Positions 26,783 through 34,313 of a stretch of 64,000 nucleotides of DNA are shown here, piece by piece. A program made the position numbers and the translations under genes. This stretch comes from Sinomicrobium kalidii (GTDB lineage Bacteria > Bacteroidota > Bacteroidia > Flavobacteriales > Flavobacteriaceae). Location: positions 4,632,501-4,696,500 of the forward strand of contig NZ_CP089211.1 in the NCBI RefSeq assembly GCF_021183825.1, read 5' to 3'. Position 1 is the first letter of the stretch. Each line of letters opens with the position of its first letter. A model generated the notes under the pieces. It was not told where the DNA came from, did not search any database, and worked only from the letters and a program-made list of their open reading frames with translations.

Positions 26783-27550
26783 ATGACAACAACGAAAAAC
26801 AAAACCGCCCTCATAACAGGCGGTAGTCGTGGACTGGGAAGGGACATGGCCATAAACCTCGCGAAGAAAGGAATTGATGTGGTGCTTACCTACCACAGCA
26901 ATAAGGTAAAAGCCGATGAAGTGATCGCTGAAATCGAATCGGAAGGACAAAAAGGCATTGCTCTGCAACTGGATACGGGTGACGTAAATTCATTTGATAG
27001 TTTTTTTGCCCGGCTCGGCCCGGAATTAAAAGAGCAAACCGGCAGTCCCGGTTTCGATTTTCTCATTAACAATGCGGGAACGGCGCTTTACGCCCCCTTT
27101 GCCGAAACCACGGAGGCACAGTTCGACGAGATCTTCAATATCCACCTGCGCGGCGTATTTTTCCTTACACAAAAAGCCTTGTCCTTTATGAACGACGGCG
27201 GGCGTATAATAAATATTTCGTCCGGGCTGGCCCGGTTTTCTTTTCCGGGGTCATCGGCTTACGGTTCCATGAAAGGGGCTGTTGAGGTACTTACAAGATA
27301 CCTGGCAAAAGAGCTCGGACCACGGGGTATTGCAGCTAATGTGGTGGCACCCGGTGCCATAGAAACCGACTTTGGCGGTGGCCGTGTCAGGGATGATAAA
27401 GAGATCAACCGGCACGTTGCAGGTGTTACCGCGCTGGGAAGGGCAGGTCTGCCGGAAGACATAGGAGGTTTGGTAGCCTTTTTATGTACGGAAGAAGCCC
27501 GCTGGATCAACGGGCAGCGCATCGAAGCCTCCGGGGGGATGATGCTGTAA
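26783..27550 (+). CDS. SDR family NAD(P)-dependent oxidoreductase
   Basis: 255 aa classical short-chain dehydrogenase. Cofactor motif TGGSRGLG (12-19), NNAG (96-99), catalytic Ser146, Tyr160-x3-Lys164 (YGSMK), and a C-terminal GQRIEASGGM typical of FabG-like enzymes. The Arg in the TGGSRG motif suggests NADPH. Substrate not predictable. Probably under control of the AraC protein just upstream. Confidence 0.95.
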   Translation: MTTTKNKTALITGGSRGLGRDMAINLAKKGIDVVLTYHSNKVKADEVIAEIESEGQKGIALQLDTGDVNSFDSFFARLGPELKEQTGSPGFDFLINNAGTALYAPFAETTEAQFDEIFNIHLRGVFFLTQKALSFMNDGGRIINISSGLARFSFPGSSAYGSMKGAVEVLTRYLAKELGPRGIAANVVAPGAIETDFGGGRVRDDKEINRHVAGVTALGRAGLPEDIGGLVAFLCTEEARWINGQRIEASGGMML

Positions 27551-27663
27551 TTCCGGGTTGTGGTTAATGGGTTACCGGGGTATTAAAGCTCACCGGATAA
27601 AGCTCACCGGAGCTTCAATAATCCGGTTAATCAAAGTGTAATCTTAATTACCTGTACGATCCT

Positions 27664-27714
27664 GTAGAACAAGTTCTATGTTGTATTAGAACTCGTTCTA
27701 CGGGATTTTTTCTT
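27664..27714 (+). terminator. Hairpin with T-run after the SDR gene; two nested AGAACnnGTTCT palindromes
   Basis: GTAGAACAAGTTCTA (27664-27678) pairs with TAGAACTCGTTCTAC (27687-27701) with one mismatch, followed by GGGATTTTTT. Each arm is itself a palindrome AGAACnnGTTCT (27666-27677 and 27688-27699, centres 22 bp apart), so it may also be a protein-binding site. Confidence 0.6.
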
Positions 27715-27812
27715 ATGGAAAAGGGATAGCAGCGTATTTTCGGCTAACCGAAATTTTGACGGGGGAGCACCGGTTTTTTAAAGATGTTCTCTGTCGTGAA
27801 ACTAACCTCACC

Positions 27813-29228
27813 ATGAAGCACTTTTACACTACGATTTTTTGCCTGTCGGTCTTTGCATTGCAGGCCCAGGAAAAGACCCTGGAATTTACGGTAGACCACA
27901 ATTCCGGGATCCGGGACTACGACGTTACGGGGAACGGCAGTTTTTTTATACTGGAAAATGTCCGTTCGCCCCACAGAACCCGTATGACACTGCTGGACGA
28001 AAACCTGGATGAAGTATATACGTTCCGGGGCAGGGAGCAGGTGACGGGCGATGAGGTCATGGCAGTGTCCCGGACGGGTAAAAACTCGGTTTTTCAACAG
28101 CGGGGTATGCTGCAAAGCGGGGAGTACTATCACCTCAATCAAAATAAATTGTCCCGTTTCCCGGAAATCCGGGACGCGGCAGGTGAGGGCACCGGTTTTT
28201 ATTTTGATGGCCACGCTCATGCGGTAAAAGACCGGGTACAGTTCCTTAATGACGAATATCTTGTTGCCGTACAAAAAAGGGATGAGGGATATCCGGGAAC
28301 GGCTTACCTGCACCTCAAAAGTCTTTCCGGGGGGAACGAAGACCGGATAATATTGAATATTCCGGGCAAGGCCGAATTCAAAAGTCCGGACCTGCTGTAT
28401 TTCGATAACACTCTTTTTGTTGTGGCATTGGTTAAGGAAGCTGCGGAAGCCTCCAGGGAATACCTCTGCCTCACCTACGATTACCGGGGCCGTTTGGTAA
28501 ACAGCACAAAATTCGATTTCGAAGTTAATGATCCGGAAAAGGAGAAATTTGCCCCGTTGCATTTAAACAGGGATTCCTTTTCTTCTTATAAACACACGGC
28601 GCCCGAATATCCCTATAAAACCAGGACGGCGCTGGCCGGGCAATTCGCGACCGAGGATGCCGGGGGAGCAGTGGTTTACGACCCTTCCGAAAAGGCTTAT
28701 TATGCCTATGCAGGGGTCAGGCCGCAGGACGGTGATTCCGGCGTATTGATCGCTAAATACGACGGGGAGGGGAAAGCGGTCTGGAAAAAATACAGCGAAG
28801 TCCCGGGAGCGGTGTTCCGCAATACCAATGGTTTCGACCGGTACCTGACCCTCGATGTAACGCCGCATTTCCTGGGGGTATCGGTATATTCAGCGAGGGG
28901 GAAGGACTTTTGCCGCTTTTATATCCTGGAAAAGGAAGACGGACATATGATAAACAGCAAGACTTTCAACAATTACAGGCTCCGGCCTTACAATACCAGG
29001 TTTGCCGGACTGTATTCCAGGTTCAGTTCCGGGGAAAAAGGGTATAAAAATATCGTGTTCGACAGGTTTACGGTGTTCTCTTCACTGTACGACAGCAGTT
29101 TTTCGGCCTTTATAAATAATATCGGTACGGAAACACTTTTAAAAAGCTATCCCACGGCTTCCGGGACCAATGTGGTCAGTGTAAAAAAGAAGGCCCGGAA
29201 ACTTACTTTTCAGAAATTTGTTTTTTAA
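27813..29228 (+). CDS. Secreted protein of unknown function
   Basis: 471 aa from ATG 27813, chosen because MKHFYTTIFCLSVFALQAQ is a good signal peptide; an upstream in-frame TTG adds 19 unlikely residues. The mature protein is beta-rich, with repeated strands such as FFILENVRSPHRTRMTLLDE, LDEVYTFRG and VLIAKYDGEGKAVWKK, which suggests a beta-propeller of six or more blades. No enzyme motif, lipobox or T9SS tail is seen. I do not recognise the family. It stands alone between two terminators. Confidence 0.8.
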   Translation: MKHFYTTIFCLSVFALQAQEKTLEFTVDHNSGIRDYDVTGNGSFFILENVRSPHRTRMTLLDENLDEVYTFRGREQVTGDEVMAVSRTGKNSVFQQRGMLQSGEYYHLNQNKLSRFPEIRDAAGEGTGFYFDGHAHAVKDRVQFLNDEYLVAVQKRDEGYPGTAYLHLKSLSGGNEDRIILNIPGKAEFKSPDLLYFDNTLFVVALVKEAAEASREYLCLTYDYRGRLVNSTKFDFEVNDPEKEKFAPLHLNRDSFSSYKHTAPEYPYKTRTALAGQFATEDAGGAVVYDPSEKAYYAYAGVRPQDGDSGVLIAKYDGEGKAVWKKYSEVPGAVFRNTNGFDRYLTLDVTPHFLGVSVYSARGKDFCRFYILEKEDGHMINSKTFNNYRLRPYNTRFAGLYSRFSSGEKGYKNIVFDRFTVFSSLYDSSFSAFINNIGTETLLKSYPTASGTNVVSVKKKARKLTFQKFVF

Positions 29229-29276
29229 ATTGTAGGCGCTGTACAGGCATTTACACAGCAGTACAATCCAAACCCG

Positions 29277-29316
29277 AAGGCCCGGGGTGCATTACACGCT
29301 CCCGGGCCTTGTTTTT
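29277..29316 (+). terminator. Rho-independent terminator
   Basis: AAGGCCCGGG (29277-29286) / CCCGGGCCTT (29301-29310), then GTTTTT. The following stretch 29317-29691 holds no gene or motif that I can support. Confidence 0.85.
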
Positions 29317-29691
29317 ACCGGGTTTAGCAGGGGACCGGAGTACGGAATTAACGTGAATAAGCGATAAGAATAAAATATTTTGTTGCATTTAACGGGTTGA
29401 ATTCTGATATTTTTTATAGGTATTCCGGACGTAAGTTCAATATTATTCTCCCTGATATGCACAGCAGCAATAACAGAACTTTTGAGAAGTCACAGGAGGA
29501 TGCTTGTATACTTTTAATTTCTATAACACTCTTTTCGGTTCTCAGGGTGTTGTGTGATAGCCTGTTATTACACAGAGGACCACAAAATCCGGATTTTTTT
29601 GAAATGTCTTTTCATTTTATCAGCGGTGTTGCCTGAATAATGGTTTTACCGTTTACCAAAACCTGCAGACTTTGCGTTGATGTTGGTATGA

Positions 29692-30105
29692 TCAGGAAAC
29701 CAGTTTTGCTTCCAGTGCGATCTCAAAACTGAAGGCCTGGCTTACGGGGCAGGTCTCTTCTGCCTTTTTGGCAATGGACTGGAAGGTGTCGTTATCAATA
29801 CCGGGGACCCTGGCTTCGAGTTGCAGCTGAGAGCGGGTTATTTTACCGTTGTCGAGCGTAATGGTCGATGCCGTGCTGAGTTCTTCCACTTCATATCCGG
29901 CATCGGTAAGGTCGAGGCTTAGTTTCATGGTAAAACACCCGGCATGTGCAGCGGCGAGGAGTTCCTCGGGGTTGGTGCCCGTACCTTCGGCAAACCGGCT
30001 GTTAAAAGAATACGGGGTCTGGTTCAATACGGAACTGTCTGTGCTAAGATGTCCTTTTCCTTTCTTGATACTGCCTGCCCATACGGCTTTTGCTTTGCGT
30101 TTCAT
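29692..30105 (-). CDS. OsmC family peroxiredoxin-like protein
   Basis: 137 aa from ATG at 30105 (MKRKAKAVW); an ORF extension to 30183 has no homology-like features. Redox Cys57 (HAGCFTMKLS) and Cys119 (EETCPVSQ) are the OsmC/Ohr pair that reduces organic hydroperoxides. GTNPEELLAAAHAGC is the family signature. Cytoplasmic, single gene. Confidence 0.95.
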   Translation of the reverse strand: MKRKAKAVWAGSIKKGKGHLSTDSSVLNQTPYSFNSRFAEGTGTNPEELLAAAHAGCFTMKLSLDLTDAGYEVEELSTASTITLDNGKITRSQLQLEARVPGIDNDTFQSIAKKAEETCPVSQAFSFEIALEAKLVS

Positions 30106-30156
30106 AATTGTGATATTAAAAGTTAAACATGAATTTTTTCTGCTTTGGAGTGTTTG

Positions 30157-30356
30157 TTTGCCACGGACACATGGCTTTTTCACGGTGGTCGTATCTTCTC
30201 AGCTTTGCTAACGGGAGCATTCGGGGTATTAAAATTAAGTTAATGGGTTATTCAGTTATTTAGTTCATGCGTGATGCTTAAATAACCAAATAACTAAAAT
30301 ACAACCTCACTTGCCACATTCAACCCAAAAAACATTCGTGTATCCGTGGCAAAACC
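30157..30356. repeat. Two inverted copies of the CCACGGATACACGAATG-type interspersed repeat
   Basis: TTTGCCACGGACACATGG at 30157-30174 (plus) and CATTCGTGTATCCGTGGCAA at 30333-30352 (minus orientation). Between them is an AT-rich stretch with repeated words TTATTTAGTT/AACTAAA. Gene-free. Confidence 0.55.
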
Positions 30357-30554
30357 AAAACCGGAAACAAACAAATACCCTACAACCTTTGATCCAGATC
30401 CGTTCCAACCGGCCTGCAATATTCCTTATAGAATGTACGGTGGTCTCCAATAGCTATTGAAAAGAAAAAGTATTTGGTTATTTAAGACGCATCGGTTTTT
30501 CGTAAAACTTTTGCGGGGCCGATGTATAAAAATACAAAAAATTCTTAAGGAGAA

Positions 30555-30897
30555 CGTGAGTTCGATTCATTATCACCTGATAATCATATGTTTGATTTGT
30601 CGAGGGGCTACCAATGACGTGTTAGAGAAATTCCCTGCACATCGCAGAGAAGCGTCTTTGCGAGGGCTTTGCCCGTGGCAATCTCATGGAGGGCAGCAAC
30701 ATACCTCCAATACTTAGAATGCTCAGCAACAGGTAGGCGCATACCAGCCGGGAGATCGCCGACGCTTCGCTGGCGATGACGCTTTTAACCGTCACCTCAA
30801 TTTATGCGGTTGTCTAAATGTCACGTCTCGAGGTGATAGCTATATTTAATTTGTAAAAACATGATAATCATCGATTTGTTTTAAATCGAAACTCATG
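30555..30897. repeat. MITE-like composite repeat with nested inverted repeats
   Basis: Outer parts are inverted: GAGTTCGATT (30558-30567) with AATCGAAACTC (30884-30894), TGATAATCATATG (30578-30590) with CATGATAATCA (30860-30870), TATCACCT (30571-30578) with AGGTGATA (30831-30838). Inside lies a second palindromic element: CGTCTTTGCGAGG...GTGGCAATCTC (about 30654-30686) against GAGATCGCC...GGCGATGACG (about 30751-30780), resembling interspersed GTCATTGCGAGG...GCAATCTC repeats known from many bacteria. No ORF for a transposase. It directly abuts the small gene at 30898. Confidence 0.6.
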
Positions 30898-31095
30898 TTA
30901 AGGGGAGTTATTCCCTGTTCCCGGGATTTCTCCGCCTGTGTCTGCGTCCGGCCAAAGTTCGCCCAGCCAGAATTTGATCTCATCTTTTGATGCGGGGTCA
31001 TTTACCATGGCCGCAAGCCGGTCAAATTCTTTCCGGGTCAAGGTATTGTCCCGGAATTTTTCGAGTAAGTTCTTCAGGGGTTCCTGCTGATTCAT
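30898..31095 (-). CDS. Orphan FecR-type N-terminal (anti-sigma-like) microprotein
   Basis: 65 aa. The segment LKNLLEKFRDNTLTRKEFDRLAAMVND resembles the first 40 residues of Bacteroidota FecR anti-sigma factors (compare KKLLNLLTGEEEEIFDQWYNE of the complete FecR at 34314). It lacks the membrane segment, FecR domain and DUF4974 domain and ends in a polar tail. Either a remnant of FecR or a true small sigma-binding protein. It is 97 bp downstream of the XRE gene on the same strand and may share its transcript. Confidence 0.6.
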   Translation of the reverse strand: MNQQEPLKNLLEKFRDNTLTRKEFDRLAAMVNDPASKDEIKFWLGELWPDADTGGEIPGTGNNSP

Positions 31096-31191
31096 CTTTC
31101 CCGGTATTTGCTTTTTGCGTTGTTGAGGAATATCGTGTTTTTAAAATGATTCGTGTATCGGTAGCCAAACAGACTTTCGGTCTATAGTGGC

Positions 31192-31458
31192 TTAGTCGCC
31201 GGAATCATTTTTTAAAGAAAATCTTATACCGAATACATCTATGGACTCCAGGTTTAAAGCCATTGCTATCCTCACCAGTGTTTTAAACGTCAGATTGCTT
31301 TTTCCATTTTCAATTCGGCTGAAATCACTGGGATCAATATCGCATAAAGCATCCATTTCCTCCAGGGTATAACCTTTCGACACTCTTTCCTTTCTGATTT
31401 TATTTCCAATGGCAGCTAAAACCTCACTTAAAGTCTTATCCGGGTCTTCAGGGTTCAT
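31192..31458 (-). CDS. XRE family helix-turn-helix regulator
   Basis: 88 aa with one HTH_3 domain (about 14-72: IRKERVSKGYTLEEMDALCDIDPSDFSRIENGKSNLTFKTLVRIAMAL). It has no sensor domain. The start is directly preceded by a perfect 10-bp inverted repeat (31466-31499), the expected autoregulatory operator. It is divergent from the structured RNA candidate at 31571. Confidence 0.93.
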   Translation of the reverse strand: MNPEDPDKTLSEVLAAIGNKIRKERVSKGYTLEEMDALCDIDPSDFSRIENGKSNLTFKTLVRIAMALNLESIDVFGIRFSLKNDSGD

Positions 31459-31465
31459 TCACTTG

Positions 31466-31499
31466 TATTTGTGAACAAGTTTGCATTTATTCACAAATA
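31466..31499. promoter_or_regulatory. Inverted repeat, probable XRE operator
   Basis: TATTTGTGAA (31466-31475) / TTCACAAATA (31490-31499), spacer 14 bp, starting 8 bp before the XRE start codon on the minus strand and 32 bp before the -33 box of the rightward promoter. Confidence 0.65.
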
Positions 31500-31530
31500 T
31501 ACTTTTGGGATATATCCCCAATTAAATATT

Positions 31531-31564
31531 TTTGTATATATTTGTAAAGAAAAGTTTATTTTTG
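31531..31564 (+). promoter_or_regulatory. Promoter for the structured RNA candidate 1
   Basis: TTTG (31531-31534), 22-bp spacer, TATTTTTG (31557-31564): full Bacteroidota -33/-7 pattern. Predicted start near 31571. Two more TAnnTTTG boxes (31500-31507, 31537-31544) lie upstream on the same strand. Confidence 0.6.
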
Positions 31565-31570
31565 CGAAAC

Positions 31571-31740
31571 TTCTTATAGGAAAATATTAGAAGCATTCGC
31601 TTAGAGTCTCTACTTGAAAACTGGTAATTTTAAAGGAACGAGACGATAAGCAGGGATGCTCACGACCCGGGCGTGGGCTCTCTTATCGTTCCAGGGTATA
31701 CCAGTACCTCAAGTAGATAAGAGGAGTTGCCACGCCCGTT
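31571..31740 (+). ncRNA. Structured RNA candidate 1
   Basis: From 31610 to 31716 the sequence folds into a long rod of paired segments: CTACTTG/CAAGTAG (31610-31616 with 31710-31716), ACTGGTA/TACCAGT, GGAACGA..GATAAG with CTTATCGTTCC (bulge GAC), and GCTCACG/CGTGGGC at the tip. The segment 31668-31687 can instead pair with 31716-31738 (CGGGCGTGG with CCACGCCCG, and CTCTTATC with GATAAGAG), because GATAAG..CACG..CCCG occurs twice. Two mutually exclusive folds are typical of switch RNAs. No ORF is present. Function unknown; it could also be a DNA-level site such as the end of an element. Confidence 0.5.
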
Positions 31741-32126
31741 TGTTTTACCTTCCGGGATTTTTAGTTCTTCTTTAGCTCATAAGCAAAAGTTTCTTTTATC
31801 ATAAAGATTTCGCCACACCCGGGAAAATATTTGGCATGCAGAAATATAAAGACGGTTTCCCGGTCGTATGGCCGGGCAGGAACTACAGCGGGGTGGGGTA
31901 GCCTCGCTTTTTAAAGATTTTGCGGCAAAGCTATGCGGGGCCGGCACCAATTCGTTTTAACACAAAATTTATCAACAGGGAATGCTAAAAATGTGCTGCA
32001 TACACCAGAATCGTGCAACATGTTGAACAACAATAGGTAATTGTTTTATGTGAATTGTCATATTCTTAGATTTCAGACTAATTTTTTGAGAGTAGTCGGT
32101 GTTTAAGGGTATTAAATGTAATATTT
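31741..32126. other. Gene-free stretch
   Basis: No coding potential. It contains weak GC-rich hairpins, for example CCCGGtcgtatggCCGGG near 31860-31880. It may be the 3' part of RNA candidate 1 or the upstream region of candidate 2. Confidence 0.5.
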
Positions 32127-32160
32127 TTGTTATGTTTAGTATAAATAATTGTTATATTTG
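32127..32160 (+). promoter_or_regulatory. Promoter for the structured RNA candidate 2
   Basis: TTG (32127-32129), 23-bp spacer, TATATTTG (32153-32160). Predicted start near 32167. Confidence 0.55.
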
Positions 32161-32166
32161 ATATAG

Positions 32167-32500
32167 CATATCCACGCAACCTAAATAGATATGTGAAAAT
32201 CCCATAAGTCCTCGGCCTTGTTTTGAGGATATACCGGAACCTATCACCCCTTTAAACCAACCGTGAAAGTTTGTTTTTCAAGTCCCTACATGGACTTCCA
32301 CTCTTCTGTTATACGGGATTTTCGCATAAGGGATACTGGTCTTTTCGGTGACCGGTAACGGGACAACTACCTCTCCCGTCTCCCGATGAGTACATGAATT
32401 TACAGGTTTAACCAGACGGTAGTGCCGACCAAGGGTCATATCGTCGCAAACAAAACCTGCTGTTACAGGTATCATTCCCGTTATTCCGTTTTTAAACGGG
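32167..32500 (+). ncRNA. Structured RNA candidate 2 or long leader of the ECF sigma gene
   Basis: Two closed domains can be drawn. Domain A: GTGAAAATCCC (32193-32203) with GGGATTTTCGC (32315-32325), enclosing TCCTC/GAGGA (32209-32213, 32225-32229) and AAGTCC/GGACTT (32280-32285, 32292-32297). Domain B: TAACGGGA (32356-32363) with TCCCGTTA (32476-32483), enclosing ACCTG/CAGGT (32455-32470); between A and B is ACTGGTC/GACCGGT (32335-32356). The last base of this helix overlaps domain B. No protein-like ORF on the plus strand. It precedes the sigma factor start by about 180 nt; the rest (32501-32681) shows nothing clear. Confidence 0.45.
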
Positions 32501-32681
32501 GGAGCTTAACAGTACGGTAAAAGTTTATTGTATTATATAAAGGATATGGATGCAAACTACTCTGACTGTAAAAACGCTTCACCACCTCTTGTCAACCCGG
32601 GCTTTTCTTGCTTTTGTAACAGAACGTATTACGGGAGTATTAATGAGGACCCTCAACAGGGTTGATTTATAAGAGGTTGTT

Positions 32682-33242
32682 ATGAACGTAAGTTTTGTAA
32701 TTAGCGAAATACGGAAAAGGAACCGTGTTGTCTTCAAAAAGCTTTTCGACAGGTTTTATAAAGAACTGGTGTATTATGCCAATCATTACCTGCACGATTC
32801 GGCCCAGAGCGAAGACCTGGTCCAGGAAGTGTTTATTTATATCTGGGAAAATGCCGATCACCTCGATATAAAAACCTCTTTAAAGGGATATATGTATACT
32901 ATGGTACGGAATCGCTGTTTGAATGCGCTAAAGGCCGTAGGCATCAAGGATGATCTGGAGTTTAAGGATTTTTATATTGCTTTAACAGAAGACTATAACC
33001 CACTTATAAACAAAGAGGAGGAAAAAAGCCGGGAAGATTTTTTACGTGCCGTGGTAAAGATGGCAGATACGTTTCCCCCGCAAATGCAAAAAGTTTTTAA
33101 ACTGTGGTACTTTAACCAATACGAATATAAAATGATTGCCGAGGAGCTCGGAATAGGTGTTTCTACCGTAAAAAAGTACCTGGAAAGGGCAAAAGACAAG
33201 ATCGCGAAATCTTTGCCCCTGGTTTTAAACCATTTTCTGTAA
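32682..33242 (+). CDS. ECF RNA polymerase sigma-70 factor
   Basis: 186 aa. Sigma2 region (about 15-85: FKKLFDRFYKELVYYANHYL, SEDLVQEVFIYIWEN) and sigma4 region (about 120-180: MQKVFKLWYFNQYEYKMIAEELGIGVSTVKKYLERAKDKI). It is of the Bacteroidota FecI-like group that works with a FecR anti-sigma and a TonB transducer. The matching FecR follows at 34314, separated by a DsbD-alpha gene, and the SusC at 35656 has the STN signalling domain, so the three form one signalling chain. Confidence 0.95.
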   Translation: MNVSFVISEIRKRNRVVFKKLFDRFYKELVYYANHYLHDSAQSEDLVQEVFIYIWENADHLDIKTSLKGYMYTMVRNRCLNALKAVGIKDDLEFKDFYIALTEDYNPLINKEEEKSREDFLRAVVKMADTFPPQMQKVFKLWYFNQYEYKMIAEELGIGVSTVKKYLERAKDKIAKSLPLVLNHFL

Positions 33243-33675
33243 ACCCCAGAGCACCGTAATTTTTTACCTCCCCCGTTTTCTTCTTTATCATGATCGGGCC
33301 TGCGCGGTTATTGAGGTACCGACCCTTCTTCATAAAACTTCCCTAACAGAAAAATCAAAAAAAAATCTTCTTTTTTGACGTCGATTTTAATAAAATGTTG
33401 TCATAAGGTTAAATAACCGTTTTTTTTATCACGGATGTTTTAAAAAATTGTTAGTTCTCTGAAAAGATCGAATATTAAAGCCGGTCCCGGTACAATCAGG
33501 GTACCTGTTGGTCAAATAAGCCCATTTGCGGGTTTTGACGGTTTGCAATAATTAAGGAAGTAAAAGAGGTGTATGTCAAAACCTGCCGGATTCCCGGTTG
33601 CAGATCTTCCGGAATCGGTAATAAGAAACTTTATTCTCATGGTAGTTAGGGTTATTTGAGTTAGAATTGTTTGGA
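33243..33675. other. Gene-free gap after the sigma factor gene
   Basis: AT-rich, with short palindromes such as GGTTAAATAACC (about 33407-33418). No ORF with protein-like sequence. It may hold the sigma-dependent promoter for the downstream operon, but I cannot define it. Confidence 0.5.
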
Positions 33676-33707
33676 GGGTGCGGGTTTGCAAAGGCCCGCG
33701 CCCATTT
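33676..33707 (+). terminator. Strong GC hairpin before the DsbD-alpha gene
   Basis: GGGTGCGGG (33676-33684) / CCCGCGCCC (33695-33703) with one G-U pair, then ATTTT. It is either a terminator of sigma-gene transcripts or an attenuator 86 bp before the next start codon. Confidence 0.55.
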
Positions 33708-33793
33708 TGGACAAGACAGTTTGCCTTGATTACAGGAGGAGTTCCCCAAAACTCCCTGCGGTGTAAAGCCGGAATAAAACAAATTCAAACAGT

Positions 33794-34255
33794 ATGGTTT
33801 CGAAAAGTTATCTGTGTCTCTTGTGGATGATTGTATTCCATTTTTCTGTCGTTTCCGCCCAGGGCATTGATCCGGTGGAATGGAAATTTACGTCCAAAAA
33901 ACTGGACAGTCAGACCTATGAGGTACGTATCTCTGCCGAAATGGAATATCCATGGCGTATCTATTCGCAGCATACTGAAGAAGGTGGCCCGATACCTACG
34001 GCCATTGAATTCAGGGAGAACCCTGCGGTAGAGTTAAAAGGGGAAACCAAAGAGGAAGGCAGTCTTATTGAAAAATATGAGGAAGTGTTTATGGTGGACG
34101 CCCGCTACTATATGGGGATCGTGGATTTTGTACAACAGGTAAAAGTGGAAAAAAAGACTGCGCAGGCCCTGGAGGGCAGTGTCACTTTTATGGCCTGTAC
34201 GGATGAACAATGCCTGACTCCGCAACAGGTGGAATTTAACGTGAGATTAAATTAA
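33794..34255 (+). CDS. Stand-alone DsbD N-terminal (alpha) domain protein
   Basis: 153 aa with a signal peptide ending VVSAQ. The mature part is one immunoglobulin-like DsbD-alpha domain: WRIYSQHTEEGGPIPTAIEF and the redox site MACTDEQC with Cys135 and Cys140. In full-length DsbD this domain passes electrons from the membrane domain to periplasmic acceptors such as DsbC or CcmG. Here neither the membrane domain nor the thioredoxin domain is attached, so it needs another reductant. Its place between an ECF sigma gene and fecR is unusual and suggests thiol-redox handling as part of this system. Confidence 0.85.
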   Translation: MVSKSYLCLLWMIVFHFSVVSAQGIDPVEWKFTSKKLDSQTYEVRISAEMEYPWRIYSQHTEEGGPIPTAIEFRENPAVELKGETKEEGSLIEKYEEVFMVDARYYMGIVDFVQQVKVEKKTAQALEGSVTFMACTDEQCLTPQQVEFNVRLN

Positions 34256-34313
34256 GGGATAAAACAATACCGGCCCGGGAATAAAACGCAAGGGTGTTTA
34301 AGGATTTTTTATA

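Noticed and set aside
29397..29636. 79-aa ORF (TTG start) after the terminator at 29277
   Set aside because: No ATG start, unusual composition, no neighbours in frame; the gap looks non-coding.
30457..30717. 86-aa ORF crossing the MITE-like element
   Set aside because: Runs through the inverted-repeat end of the element and has no protein-like features.
32278..32475. 65-aa minus-strand ORF in the structured region before the ECF sigma gene
   Set aside because: It coincides with several stable stems on the plus strand, has no signal, RBS-like context or family character, and would overlap the proposed leader; treated as chance.
31571..32500. tmRNA, RNase P RNA, SRP RNA or group II intron as explanation of the structured region
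   Set aside because: None of the hallmark sequences (tRNA-like ends, GAGGAAAGTCC-type core, SRP tetraloop helix, intron domain V) was found. 6S-like RNA was considered for the rod, but it is too short and its sequence could not be matched by eye.
33576..33788. 70-aa minus-strand ORF before the DsbD-alpha gene
   Set aside because: Overlaps the GC hairpin at 33676-33703 and is Asn/Pro-rich without family character.
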